A stretch of DNA of 22,503 bases from JAXGMQ01 sp964613055 (GCA_964613055.1 CAZTGD010000033.1:1-22503), one strand, 5' to 3'; counted from the stretch's first letter, positions 1-7,223 are shown. Program-made: numbers and translations. The notes: generated by a model from the letters alone, not told the origin.

Positions 1-1
1 C

Positions 2-754
2 ACCTGCAAGCTAGTCAGTGACTGTAGTGATTTGTTCAGCATAGGCTATTCCAAAAATTCTCGCCTAAGAACTTTATCATCCAGTTTTATGTTCAAAGGC
101 GGATACATGGGTAGCGAGTCAGAAATTTCGCTTGATGGAAAGCGAGCGGGTATTCTCAATTTGATCGTGCCCGGTACACACAACGTAACTAATGCTTTGA
201 CGGCAATTGCTGGAGCCACTGTTTTCGGGGTACCCGTTGAAGACGCTTTAGATTATCTTAAAAGTTACCAGGGTCTAACAAGACGAATTGAACCAATTGC
301 ACATCAAAAAGGACACATCGTCTTTGACGATGACGCAGGTCATCCAATGGAGTTAAAAGCTGGCATAAACACACTGAAAAAGTATTTCCCTGACAGACCT
401 TTATGCATAGTCCACCAACCCGTCAGATATTCAAGGGTTCATTACCTTGCAGATCAATACACTCAAGTAATAAAAGAGAAGTTAACCAGCAATGACCGAT
501 ACATCGCTTCTCCTGCCCAACCATCTGACGAAAACAAATGGAATGTAAACCGACATGGCATCACAGATGCTATCATCGAAGCAAATCCTAGATGTGTTGT
601 TACACGTGTAGACAGCCATGACCAGATAAAAAAAGCGGTGATTAAAAATTTAAGGGAAAATGAGATACTCTTCCTCAGTGGACACCCACCTTCACAAATA
701 CGGAAGAGCGCATTTTCGATAGCCAATATTCTAAAGGAGGATGCACATGATTGA
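2..754 (+). CDS. MurC-like Mur ligase, C-terminal part (5' end outside window)
   Basis: The frame is open to the left edge, so the N-terminal and much of the central ATPase domain lie outside the window. The visible 250 residues carry Mur-ligase landmarks in MurC order: HNVTNA (about 60-65), LTRRIE (92-97), FDDDAGHP (108-115) and QPVRYSR (139-145). Canonical MurC (UDP-N-acetylmuramate:L-alanine ligase, cytoplasmic peptidoglycan step) has DDYxHHPTE and QPHRYSR, so here the Tyr, the first His and a further His are replaced. The Asn pair, the Arg and the Asp known to matter in E. coli MurC appear kept. The C-terminus, with LSGHPPSQIRK, lacks the usual GAGD/N ending. It overlaps the next gene by 8 bases, which suggests translational coupling. 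It may be a divergent MurC or a paralogue with another substrate. Family assignment is firm, exact reaction is not. Confidence 0.8.
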   Translation, partial: TCKLVSDCSDLFSIGYSKNSRLRTLSSSFMFKGGYMGSESEISLDGKRAGILNLIVPGTHNVTNALTAIAGATVFGVPVEDALDYLKSYQGLTRRIEPIAHQKGHIVFDDDAGHPMELKAGINTLKKYFPDRPLCIVHQPVRYSRVHYLADQYTQVIKEKLTSNDRYIASPAQPSDENKWNVNRHGITDAIIEANPRCVVTRVDSHDQIKKAVIKNLRENEILFLSGHPPSQIRKSAFSIANILKEDAHD

Positions 755-1964
755 TTTTGAATTGACTGACGAACAGAAGATGGTTGCAAAGATGGTGAAA
801 GACCTTTCTGCAAGGGAGTTTGCTCCCCAAATAACTGAGTGGGACGAGAAAGCCCAATGGCAACCAGTTATTGCAGAAAAACTATCTGCCCAGGGAATTA
901 TGGGGTTGTGTACACCGGAGAAATACGGTGGCTCTGGATTCGATTACATTTCCCTCGGTCTTGCCTGCGAAGAGCTGGAGTATGTCGACACAGCGCTTAG
1001 GGTTACTCTATCCGTCCACATTGGACTCGCACAGATGCCAATACTGACATGGGGTAGCGAGGATATAAGACAGAGATATCTTCCACAGCTTGCAAGCGGC
1101 GAAAAAATTGGAGCATTCGGACTTACAGAACCAAACGCTGGAACAGATGTTATAGCCCTTGAAACAAAAGCCGTAAAGGACGGAAATGATTGGCTGTTGT
1201 CTGGGGAAAAGATGTGGATATCTCTATCTGATATTGCTGATGTCTTTGTTATAATAGCATGGACTGATCTGGAGAAGATGAAGAAAAGAGACCATTCAGG
1301 TGTTTCTGCATTCGTGTTGGAACGAGGTATGAAGGGTCTGAGTACAGCAAGTATCCACGGCAAACTTGGAGTCAGGGCTGGCAATACAGGTTCGATATCC
1401 ATGGATCAGGTCAGAGTCCCTCAAGAGAACATGCTTGGTCTGGAAGGCGAGGGATTCAAGATCGCCATGTTCTGTCTTGACCAGGGAAGATACACCGTAG
1501 GATGGGGAGCTACTGGACTCATCAAGGCTTGCCTTGACGCTTCGACCACATACGCAAATTCTCGAGTGACATTCGGGAAGACTATAGGGCATCACCAACT
1601 AGTTAAATCTATGATCGCGAAGATGAAACGCAATTATGAAGCATCAAAACTTCTGAACCTTAAAGCTGGATGGCTAAAGAATCAAGGCAAGCGTTGTACA
1701 AAGGAAACGGCTTTGGCTAAATGGTACGCTTGCGATGCCTCTGAGGTAGCGGCATCTGATTGTGTTCAGGTTCATGGTGCATATGGATATTCCAATGAGT
1801 TTCCAGCAGAACGATTCTACCGCAACGCTAAAGGTGCCTTAATTTATGAAGGTTCTCGCGAGGTACAACAACTAATCACAGCTGATTATGAACTAGGTCT
1901 TCGGAATGACAAACCTCTCCGCAAGAGTATGCCCCCTCACCCATTTCCAAAAGACTGGGAATAA
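747..1964 (+). CDS. Acyl-CoA dehydrogenase family flavoprotein
   Basis: This is a full-length acyl-CoA dehydrogenase of 405 residues, the usual size, using FAD to oxidise an acyl-CoA to the 2-enoyl-CoA in the cytoplasm. The N-terminal helical domain begins FELTDEQ. The middle beta domain has GAFGLTEPNAGTD (FAD/substrate loop) and GEKMWIS. The C-terminal helical domain has RVTFGKTIGHHQLV, QVHGAYGYSNEFPAERFYR and LIYEGSREVQ. The Glu of YEG, about residue 368, is at the catalytic-base position. The end (KPLR...PPHPFPKDWE) recalls glutaryl-CoA-dehydrogenase-like members, but substrate cannot be read from sequence. I chose ATG 747 because the AAGGAGG at 734-740 abuts an earlier in-frame ATG at 741, leaving no spacing, but lies 6 bases from 747. 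It overlaps the MurC-like gene and is followed after 5 bases by the arsenate-reductase-like gene. Confidence 0.93.
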   Translation: MIDFELTDEQKMVAKMVKDLSAREFAPQITEWDEKAQWQPVIAEKLSAQGIMGLCTPEKYGGSGFDYISLGLACEELEYVDTALRVTLSVHIGLAQMPILTWGSEDIRQRYLPQLASGEKIGAFGLTEPNAGTDVIALETKAVKDGNDWLLSGEKMWISLSDIADVFVIIAWTDLEKMKKRDHSGVSAFVLERGMKGLSTASIHGKLGVRAGNTGSISMDQVRVPQENMLGLEGEGFKIAMFCLDQGRYTVGWGATGLIKACLDASTTYANSRVTFGKTIGHHQLVKSMIAKMKRNYEASKLLNLKAGWLKNQGKRCTKETALAKWYACDASEVAASDCVQVHGAYGYSNEFPAERFYRNAKGALIYEGSREVQQLITADYELGLRNDKPLRKSMPPHPFPKDWE

Positions 1965-1969
1965 CTCCT

Positions 1970-2389
1970 ATGAGTAAAAGAGTTCTGTTTCTCTGTGTTG
2001 CCAACTCAGCCAGATCACAGATAGCGCAAGGCATCCTAACGAGTCTATCGAATGGGAAAATGGATGTATCGAGTGGAGGCTCAAAACCAACAAAGTTAAA
2101 CGAATATGCTGTGAAGGTGATGGCTGAGATTGGCATTGACATCAGCTCTCATTACGCAAAGCACTTCACCGAAGTCAATGATGAGGATGGATTCGACTAT
2201 GTGATTTCTGTGTGTTCAGATTCAGAAGCTGAATGTCCAATTTTCATGGGTAAGGTCAACCGTCGACTGCGATGGGTATTCGATGATCCAGCAGATTGTA
2301 CAACCGAACATGATTGCATGAGTAAATTCAGGGTGACAAGGGATTCGATCAGAAACAGAATAGAATCATGGCTTTTGGGACTGGTTTGA
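1970..2389 (+). CDS. arsC: Thioredoxin-coupled arsenate reductase / LMW phosphatase-fold protein
   Basis: This 139-residue cytoplasmic protein has the CX5R P-loop of the low-molecular-weight phosphatase fold near its N-terminus (C9-VANSA-R15), followed by Ser-Gln. It has Cys82 and Cys89 in VCSDSEAECP and the general-acid loop FDDPAD at 104-109. In thioredoxin-coupled ArsC (pI258 type), the nucleophilic Cys10 works with Cys82 and Cys89 in a disulfide relay that reduces arsenate to arsenite, and the spacing here matches closely. The extra P-loop Cys of pI258 ArsC is Ala here, as in many family members. No arsenite efflux gene or ArsR regulator is in view, so a role in arsenic resistance rests on the family alone. 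The start follows the previous stop by 5 bases with no strong Shine-Dalgarno, so translation may be coupled. The 3' end is within a hairpin shared with the convergent gene. Confidence 0.85.
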   Translation: MSKRVLFLCVANSARSQIAQGILTSLSNGKMDVSSGGSKPTKLNEYAVKVMAEIGIDISSHYAKHFTEVNDEDGFDYVISVCSDSEAECPIFMGKVNRRLRWVFDDPADCTTEHDCMSKFRVTRDSIRNRIESWLLGLV

Positions 2390-2408
2390 TTCAGTCCAAT
2401 CCCAAAAG
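2372..2408. terminator. Hairpin across two convergent stop codons
   Basis: Arms CTTTTGGGACTGG (2372-2384) and CCAATCCCAAAAG (2396-2408) pair over 13 positions with a single mismatch and an 11-base loop. The stop codons of the plus-strand arsC-like gene (2387-2389) and the minus-strand TlpA-like gene (2391-2393) both lie in the loop, one base apart. It is symmetric and could end transcription in both directions, but no U-tract follows on either strand, so it may be an RNA 3'-end stabiliser or a Rho-related structure. Confidence 0.5.
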
Positions 2409-3311
2409 ACTCTTTATGTGTTCTTCTGCAATCGCAGGTGTTTCTGGTGAGTACCCATCATGTTGCCAGACTATCAACCCGTCCTTGTTTACCAGGGACA
2501 TATTTGGTACTCCTAAACCACCCCATGTGTAGTAAGTCTCTGCCATTGGATCCAATGGAACTGGGTATTCAATCCCCAATCTGTCAATGAGTTCCGCTCT
2601 CTCTTCGTCAAGCAGTGTAGAATCAGTACACACACCAAGAACAAGCAGTCCATCATCTTTGTAGCTGTTGTAGAGATCAACCAGTGCTGGGAGTTCCTTG
2701 TTGCATGGCAGACAACGTGTTGACCAGAAGTTGATCAATATGCACTTGATGTCATCTCGTGCAAGCTCTTCAGAGAATGTTATTTCACCACCACTCTCAG
2801 TCTTGAGGGTAAAATCTGGAGCAAAGGGCTTCAAGTCATCTTCATCTATTTCCATCTGCAGATTGTAGCCCCTGTCATCTGGAGGTACCTCTATGGTGGC
2901 AAGACCAAACTCGAGTTGAATAAACTCTTCACTCACAAGCGTTCTTGATCTCAGGATGAATGGCATATATTCAAACGTTTTTGTATCACCATTTGACCTG
3001 TATTCATCCTCTCCAATCCATATCTGAATATTCCTTCCCTGGCCTCTGACAATAACTGACTTCTCATAATCAAGCCAGAACACATTGTGTCCCATATATT
3101 CTGCCAAGAATCGCAATGGAAAGAAGTACACTCCATCAACCAATTGCGGACCGACATCAGTTGATCGGGTCTTGTCACCAATCCTGACGTTTCGCCAGTC
3201 CTCTTTCCACCTTATCTCCACTGATGCGCCTAATACAACCGGCGCCAGTATACAGCTAATCAGTAACGCCGCACATATCCTTGACCATCTGCTCGAGTTT
3301 CTCATAGTCAT
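2391..3311 (-). CDS. Exported stalk-domain/TlpA-like thioredoxin fusion, CxxC type
   Basis: The protein has 306 residues. It begins with a basic segment and hydrophobic stretch (about 11-29, likely cleaved after VLGAS), so it is exported or membrane-attached. Residues about 35-150 match the copper-amine-oxidase N-terminal-like 'stalk' domain (YFFPLRFLAEYMGHNVFWLDYEKSVIV, then RTLVSEEFIQLEFG); this is a binding or spacing module in such proteins, not an oxidase. Residues about 162-306 form a TlpA/AhpC-TSA thioredoxin domain with CLPC at 200-203 after NFWSTR and a cis-Pro-like GVPNMSLV. Such proteins usually reduce or shuttle disulfides outside the membrane. The start (3311, or in-frame ATG 3305) lies inside the 3' end of the upstream paralogue, with an AGGAAA about 11 bases before 3311. 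The 3' end lies in the hairpin shared with arsC. Confidence 0.85.
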   Translation of the reverse strand: MTMRNSSRWSRICAALLISCILAPVVLGASVEIRWKEDWRNVRIGDKTRSTDVGPQLVDGVYFFPLRFLAEYMGHNVFWLDYEKSVIVRGQGRNIQIWIGEDEYRSNGDTKTFEYMPFILRSRTLVSEEFIQLEFGLATIEVPPDDRGYNLQMEIDEDDLKPFAPDFTLKTESGGEITFSEELARDDIKCILINFWSTRCLPCNKELPALVDLYNSYKDDGLLVLGVCTDSTLLDEERAELIDRLGIEYPVPLDPMAETYYTWGGLGVPNMSLVNKDGLIVWQHDGYSPETPAIAEEHIKSLLGLD

Positions 3312-4167
3312 CTTCTGTTGGATTTTCCTGTATCCATGTTATACAATGTTCTCCTGGTGTAAGTAAGAAAAAGTTAGGAGGGTTCTGTGGATCATAGAGG
3401 TTTTCCCTTTGACTGTACTCTTCATCCAGCGCAATGAGGAAATCAAGACCTAATTCTTCATTCAAAGCTTTTCTTTCTTCTTCTAAACCCGGACCATCTG
3501 TGTTTATGCCAATGATAACAAGCCCATCATCTTCATATCTCCTGTACAATTCGCCAAAACGTTCCAACTGTTCATAGCTGGGTTTGCACCTGGTGAAGTA
3601 CACTTCGAGTACGATCGCCTTGACATCCGGATCATTCATATAATCACTTAGCTTGATCATCTCATCAGGGTTGCTGTCATTGGAAAGTTCAAAATCATGC
3701 CACAGATAGCACAATTCATCTTTATCAACAGTTATAGTTATATTTCTACCATCAACCTCAATAGTATTACCCATCATCTGTTGCAGACCATTGGAAGACA
3801 CAAGGGTTCTATCCCTGGAAATAATCGGCGGTACTGTGAGTTGGGTTGTCTGTCCATCTACAACAAGGTCAGTTTTGCCAATCCAAAGCTTGATGCTTGT
3901 CTGATCATTCCTCAGCATAACAGCTCTCTCTGACTCAATCCAACTAACATCGTAAGCCAACCATTCAGACAGGTATCTGAGTGGCAGGTAAACGCTCTCT
4001 GATTCATTGATCGGGGCAACATCCATAGAGAACTTTTTGCCACATATATCGATTAACTTTGAGTTTACTCTCAGGCTAATTGCACACTCTTCTGCTACTG
4101 CGGTTTGTGCAATTAACGGAACAATCAATAGCATCGTTACGGTCATTGCAATTACAAATTTTCTCAT
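3256..4167 (-). CDS. Exported stalk-domain/TlpA-like thioredoxin fusion, CxxS type
   Basis: The protein has 303 residues and is a paralogue of the downstream gene with the same order of parts. It has a signal peptide (1-25, cleavage near AVA|EE), a copper-amine-oxidase-type stalk domain (about 30-148, with VYLPLRYLSEWLAYDVSWIESERAVML) and a TlpA-like thioredoxin domain (about 155-303). The active-site loop reads FTRCKPSYEQ, so the first Cys (194) is kept but the resolving Cys is Ser197. A CxxS protein can form mixed disulfides but cannot act as a normal dithiol reductase. I chose ATG 4167, not the farther upstream in-frame start at 4224, because AAGGAGGT at 4171-4178 precedes it at good spacing and the signal peptide begins directly. 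Its 3' end overlaps the next gene by about 50 bases. The two genes are co-transcribed. Confidence 0.85.
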   Translation of the reverse strand: MRKFVIAMTVTMLLIVPLIAQTAVAEECAISLRVNSKLIDICGKKFSMDVAPINESESVYLPLRYLSEWLAYDVSWIESERAVMLRNDQTSIKLWIGKTDLVVDGQTTQLTVPPIISRDRTLVSSNGLQQMMGNTIEVDGRNITITVDKDELCYLWHDFELSNDSNPDEMIKLSDYMNDPDVKAIVLEVYFTRCKPSYEQLERFGELYRRYEDDGLVIIGINTDGPGLEEERKALNEELGLDFLIALDEEYSQRENLYDPQNPPNFFLLTPGEHCITWIQENPTEDDYEKLEQMVKDMCGVTD

Positions 4168-4189
4168 TACTACCTCCTTGTTTGGTATA

Positions 4190-4218
4190 AGATTGTCATC
4201 AAAAAATATTTTTGTCAA
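4190..4218 (-). promoter_or_regulatory. Promoter candidate for the tandem TlpA-like genes
   Basis: On the minus strand TTGACA (4213-4218) is followed after 17 bases by CAATCT (4190-4195). The -35 is consensus and the -10 weak. It lies just upstream of the CxxS protein's Shine-Dalgarno and faces away from the nif3 promoter. Confidence 0.4.
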
Positions 4219-4252
4219 GCCCACTCAAGTTACAATCGTATAAAAAAGTCAT

Positions 4253-4281
4253 TTGACATTGTACATATTAAACAATAAAAT
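4253..4281 (+). promoter_or_regulatory. Sigma70-type promoter of the nif3-ABC-pspC genes
   Basis: TTGACA (4253-4258), a 17-base spacer and TAAAAT (4276-4281) match the housekeeping consensus well. The predicted start of transcription, about 4288, is only a few bases before the ATG at 4291, and no Shine-Dalgarno is visible there, so the message would be leaderless or nearly so. Confidence 0.7.
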
Positions 4282-4290
4282 GTACGCTAG

Positions 4291-5085
4291 ATGCCAAAAG
4301 AGAACGGAAACGAGATAAAGACAATAACGCCTTTTGAGCTTGCCAGTTTTCTTGATGGTCTGCTTTCAGAGTCTTCTGATCCCATGGATTCTTCACTCAA
4401 TGGATTACAAGTCAACAGTGACAAGGCAATATCAAAAGTTGCAGTTGCAGTAGATGCCTGCCTACAAGCATTCCAGGTTGCCAGAGAAATGGATTGCCAG
4501 ATGGTTATTGCTCATCATGGTCTTTACTGGTCAAAGGGAGAGCATAGAGTCATTGGGATTATGGGTGAGCGTGTTTCATTCCTCATCAGAAACAACATAT
4601 CATTGTGGGCTTGCCATATACCTATAGACAGACACTCAAAATATGGCAACAACGCTGTCTTGGCAAAGATTCTAGATGTAAATCAAACTGAAGGTTTCTC
4701 TAATTATCACGAACAACCGATTGGTCTTTGGGGTCACCTTAAACAAGAGATGAGTGTAAACAAAATTGCCATTTCACTCAGCAAAAAACTCCCTCACTGT
4801 TCGCCTCTCATATGGGATTTTGGTAAGGAATCGGTCAATTCGGTTGGCATAGTATCGGGTGGTGGTTCATTTGCCATAGAGGATGCATCTTCACTGGGTC
4901 TTGATCTGCTTGTCACAGGTGAGGTTGGATACTCCGACTACCACACCGCAAAAGAAAACAAGTTAAATGTTATTGCCGCTGGTCATTGGGCAACTGAAAC
5001 TGTTGGAATAAGGGCTGTTGGCAATGAAATAACAAAACAACTCGGGATAGAAACGGAGTTCATATCCGTTCCTACAGGACTGTAG
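4291..5085 (+). CDS. Nif3-like dinuclear metal-binding protein (GCH1 type 2-like)
   Basis: This 264-residue protein has the length of short Nif3/YbgI/YqfO-family members. Metal-ligand positions of the family are visible: the IAHHGLYW segment (His75-His76), HIPIDRH (His109, Asp113) and AAGHWATETVG near the C-terminus (His232, Glu236). GLQV near residue 40 and TGEVGYSDYHTA add further family blocks. The family is conserved across life with a dinuclear metal centre; it is annotated as GTP cyclohydrolase I type 2, but its cellular reaction is poorly settled. HIPIDRH replaces the more usual HTxxD. The ATG at 4291 has no Shine-Dalgarno and lies right after a good promoter. The ABC ATPase gene follows after 12 bases. 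Confidence 0.88.
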   Translation: MPKENGNEIKTITPFELASFLDGLLSESSDPMDSSLNGLQVNSDKAISKVAVAVDACLQAFQVAREMDCQMVIAHHGLYWSKGEHRVIGIMGERVSFLIRNNISLWACHIPIDRHSKYGNNAVLAKILDVNQTEGFSNYHEQPIGLWGHLKQEMSVNKIAISLSKKLPHCSPLIWDFGKESVNSVGIVSGGGSFAIEDASSLGLDLLVTGEVGYSDYHTAKENKLNVIAAGHWATETVGIRAVGNEITKQLGIETEFISVPTGL

Positions 5086-5097
5086 GGGGCGTAGTAC

Positions 5098-6051
5098 ATG
5101 GATGCATTATTAAAAGCAAAAAACCTATCTAAGGTTTACGGTAACAAGACCGTTCTTGAGAACCTGAATTTTGAGATTGCAGACGGTGAAAGCTTCGGGA
5201 TACTGGGTCCCGCAGGCTCTGGTAAGACAACGCTTATTAATATACTCGCAGGTATCCTCAAACCCAGCGATGGCCAGGTAATTATTTCAGGGATGAATCT
5301 ATATGGATCATCTGCCGGAAAAGCAAGGAGACTCGTGTCGCTTGTGCCCGAAACACTTGCACTTTATCCGGATTTCAACGCCCACGACAACCTTCAGTTT
5401 TTTGGCAGTTTCACAAAAACCAACCCGCAAAGACGTGCGGAATTGACGCTTGAAGCACTCGATCTCTTCGAATTAACCCCAGAGGCACACATACCCATTT
5501 CAAAGCTTCCATATTCATATCAGAAACGATTATCGGTTGCAGTTTCAATGCTTTCCGACCCAAGACTAATAATGCTGGAGTCCCCCACTGAAGGATTGGA
5601 TGACCGCTCAGCAAGGATCATTACGGACGGTTTAAACCTTCTTTCTAACAGGGGAAAAACGATTATCATAACAACAACGTACACCAGAGAGATAACCAGT
5701 GTGTGTTCTAAAGTAGGCATAATGCACAAGGGTACCCTGCTCGCATTAGACTACCTTGAAAACATACTTAACTGTTTCGGTGAGCAGAACCAGATAGAGC
5801 TTGAAGCAGAGGGTTTGGAGAATATTCCGACTGATGTTCTGCGGAAACAGTTGTTCTGTTCAGTACCAATCGAGAGCTTGGAAAAATTCGGTTCTACACT
5901 GCTTGTTAAACTCGAAAGCACCACCGAGGTTCTTTCGATTATTTTAGAAGCGCTTGGTGATTCTGGAATCCCAGTAAAGAACATCCGACTCAGCGAAGGC
6001 AGTCTTGAGAACGTATTCTACAAGCTTGCCGGTCGTGAGCTCAGGGATTGA
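5098..6051 (+). CDS. ABC-2 type transporter ATPase with degenerate catalytic motifs
   Basis: This 317-residue protein has the layout of ABC-2 exporter ATPases: a nucleotide-binding domain (about 4-225) and a C-terminal extension ending in SEGSLENVFYKLAG, typical of drug/daunorubicin-type exporters. Walker A is intact (GPAGSGKT, 37-44). The other motifs are not. The Q-loop Gln is Glu85 (LVPE), the LSGGQ signature reads LPYSYQ (137-142), Walker B ends LES instead of LDE (160-162, so the catalytic Glu is Ser162), and the switch His is Thr194 (TTTY). It could bind ATP but would hydrolyse poorly unless paired with another ATPase. It follows nif3 by 12 bases with AGGGGG ahead of ATG 5098, and a membrane gene follows. 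It is likely the ATPase partner of that membrane protein. Confidence 0.88.
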   Translation: MDALLKAKNLSKVYGNKTVLENLNFEIADGESFGILGPAGSGKTTLINILAGILKPSDGQVIISGMNLYGSSAGKARRLVSLVPETLALYPDFNAHDNLQFFGSFTKTNPQRRAELTLEALDLFELTPEAHIPISKLPYSYQKRLSVAVSMLSDPRLIMLESPTEGLDDRSARIITDGLNLLSNRGKTIIITTTYTREITSVCSKVGIMHKGTLLALDYLENILNCFGEQNQIELEAEGLENIPTDVLRKQLFCSVPIESLEKFGSTLLVKLESTTEVLSIILEALGDSGIPVKNIRLSEGSLENVFYKLAGRELRD

Positions 6052-6067
6052 TGGAAGGAGAATGGAT

Positions 6068-6625
6068 ATGGGTTCAAACGTACTAACCAAATGGTTATTT
6101 GTAACCAAGAAAGATTTTAAGATCCTGTTCAAAAACCGTCCTTTACTCCTGATTTTCCTGGGTATCATTGTTGCATTGCTTGCACTTGCAACATTCCAAG
6201 GACTTGTTCTGAAAAATTCAATGTTTGTTTTCTTTGATGCCAAGGACTACCTTCCTGCATTGCCTAATTATATGATATACTTCGTTATCTTTGCCTCATC
6301 ATTGTTCATGATGAATCTGGGTCCTGTGTCGTTCACAAATGAATATCTTGAAGGAACAATCAATCGACTAAAAATACAGAATGTAACCGTTATATCAATG
6401 ACTATTGGTAAGATTGTCTTCTTCTTTCTAGCATCTGTAATACAAGTTACCATTTTCAATATAGTTGCCACTTGGTACTTCTGGAGCGATGGAAACACAC
6501 CGATGAACTGGTCCGTTAACTCTCTGCTCATTCACATCCTTCTCTGGCCACTGATGATGGTTGTGGGTGCATATGTCATATACCTGATTATCTTCCTCAT
6601 AAAGGGGAAATCATATAGAGGTTAG
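6068..6625 (+). CDS. Small membrane protein, probable ABC-2-like permease
   Basis: This 185-residue membrane protein has about four hydrophobic segments (roughly 26-45, 65-90, 105-130 and 150-177) after a basic N-terminus with the pattern FVTKKDFKILFKNRP, common at the start of ABC-2 permeases. SFTNEYLEGTINRLKIQNV after the second segment resembles the coupling region of that family. Normal ABC-2 permeases have six segments and 240 or more residues, so this is short and may be a reduced member or need a partner. I chose ATG 6068, 7 bases after AAGGAG (6055-6060); ATG 6062 is too close to it. It follows the degenerate ABC ATPase by 16 bases and precedes the pspC gene, making one transcription unit. 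Confidence 0.65.
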   Translation: MGSNVLTKWLFVTKKDFKILFKNRPLLLIFLGIIVALLALATFQGLVLKNSMFVFFDAKDYLPALPNYMIYFVIFASSLFMMNLGPVSFTNEYLEGTINRLKIQNVTVISMTIGKIVFFFLASVIQVTIFNIVATWYFWSDGNTPMNWSVNSLLIHILLWPLMMVVGAYVIYLIIFLIKGKSYRG

Positions 6626-6632
6626 CGTTTCC

Positions 6633-7091
6633 TTGAAGAGACTTTATCGATCATCTGAGAACAGAGTAGTAAGTGGAGTATGCGGTGGTATAGCTGAGTA
6701 TCTGAATGTTGATCCCACCCTAGTAAGGATTGTTTTTGTGATCGCAGTGCTGATAGGTGGAGTTAGTGTCTTATTCTACATTGTAGCCATATTCATTATC
6801 CCTACAGATCGCAATATCAAAACTCACAACCAATCCAATCGTCAAACAGAAGTCTTCCAAGAAGATAAAACTGACGCTAAGAAAACTGATACATCCAAAC
6901 AACCTCAAGTCTCAAATATATCTAGTAAAACGGCTCCATACATAGTAGGTGTATTGTTTGTGGTCGTTGGTATCGCATTTCTAACCGTTACAATGGGTTG
7001 GATTGATCTTGGCAATATGTGGAAATTCTTTGTACCTACTACAATAATACTTATTGGCGTGCTTCTATTGGTGAGTAACCTCAACGGGTGA
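6633..7091 (+). CDS. PspC-domain membrane protein
   Basis: This 152-residue protein starts from TTG. Its first 60 residues are a PspC domain: KRLYRSSENRVVSGVCGGIAEYLNVDPTLVRI, followed by a hydrophobic segment and the FIIPTD motif. PspC-domain proteins sit in the inner membrane and take part in envelope-stress responses. A charged, Thr/Gln-rich linker (about 60-105) leads to a C-terminal hydrophobic region (about 106-150), like that of LiaF-related proteins, with two more segments. The TTG start is supported by a precise match to the usual PspC N-terminus; AGAGGT lies about 10 bases upstream. It is the last gene of the nif3-ABC-permease run and its 3' end faces the tRNA-Ala gene 13 bases away, with no clear terminator between. 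Confidence 0.88.
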   Translation: MKRLYRSSENRVVSGVCGGIAEYLNVDPTLVRIVFVIAVLIGGVSVLFYIVAIFIIPTDRNIKTHNQSNRQTEVFQEDKTDAKKTDTSKQPQVSNISSKTAPYIVGVLFVVVGIAFLTVTMGWIDLGNMWKFFVPTTIILIGVLLLVSNLNG

Positions 7092-7104
7092 TTACTCGAG
7101 GTGG

Positions 7105-7180
7105 TGGTGGAGCAGAGGAGATTCGAACTCCCTACCTCATCCTTGCGAAGGATGCGCTCTGCCAGATGAGCTACTGCCCC
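7105..7180 (-). tRNA. tRNA-Ala (anticodon CGC)
   Basis: The minus strand folds into a complete 76-base cloverleaf including encoded CCA. The acceptor arms are GGGGCAG and CTGCTCC, so the third pair is G3:U70, the alanine identity element. The D arm contains GCTC/GAGC. The anticodon stem CATCC/GGATG encloses TTCGCAA with anticodon CGC, which reads GCG. The T arm is GGGAG/CTCCT with TTCGAAT. The discriminator is A. Confidence 0.96.
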
Positions 7181-7195
7181 ACACAGACGTGGGAA

Positions 7196-7223
7196 ATTCT
7201 AACAATTTGTCGAAACAACACAA
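7196..7223 (-). promoter_or_regulatory. Promoter candidate for tRNA-Ala
   Basis: On the minus strand TTGTGT (7218-7223), a 16-base spacer and TAGAAT (7196-7201) lie just upstream of the tRNA 5' end at 7180. The -10 is good, the -35 weak. Confidence 0.35.

Noticed and set aside
944..1402. Open frame on the minus strand opposite the acyl-CoA dehydrogenase
   Set aside because: It is opposite a strongly conserved gene, has no recognisable protein features and is best explained as a shadow frame.
4168..4224. Longer N-terminus for the CxxS TlpA-like protein (start 4224)
   Set aside because: It would place 19 residues before a clean signal peptide, and the strong Shine-Dalgarno AAGGAGGT lies directly before ATG 4167.
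6005..6067. Longer start for the small permease overlapping the ABC ATPase gene
   Set aside because: These codons lie in the ATPase's last codons in another frame, and ATG 6068 has a proper Shine-Dalgarno.
7081..7104. Terminator between the pspC gene and the tRNA
   Set aside because: No stem with a U-run is visible; only a CTCGAG palindrome and the GTGGTGGTGG run that is the tRNA 3' flank.
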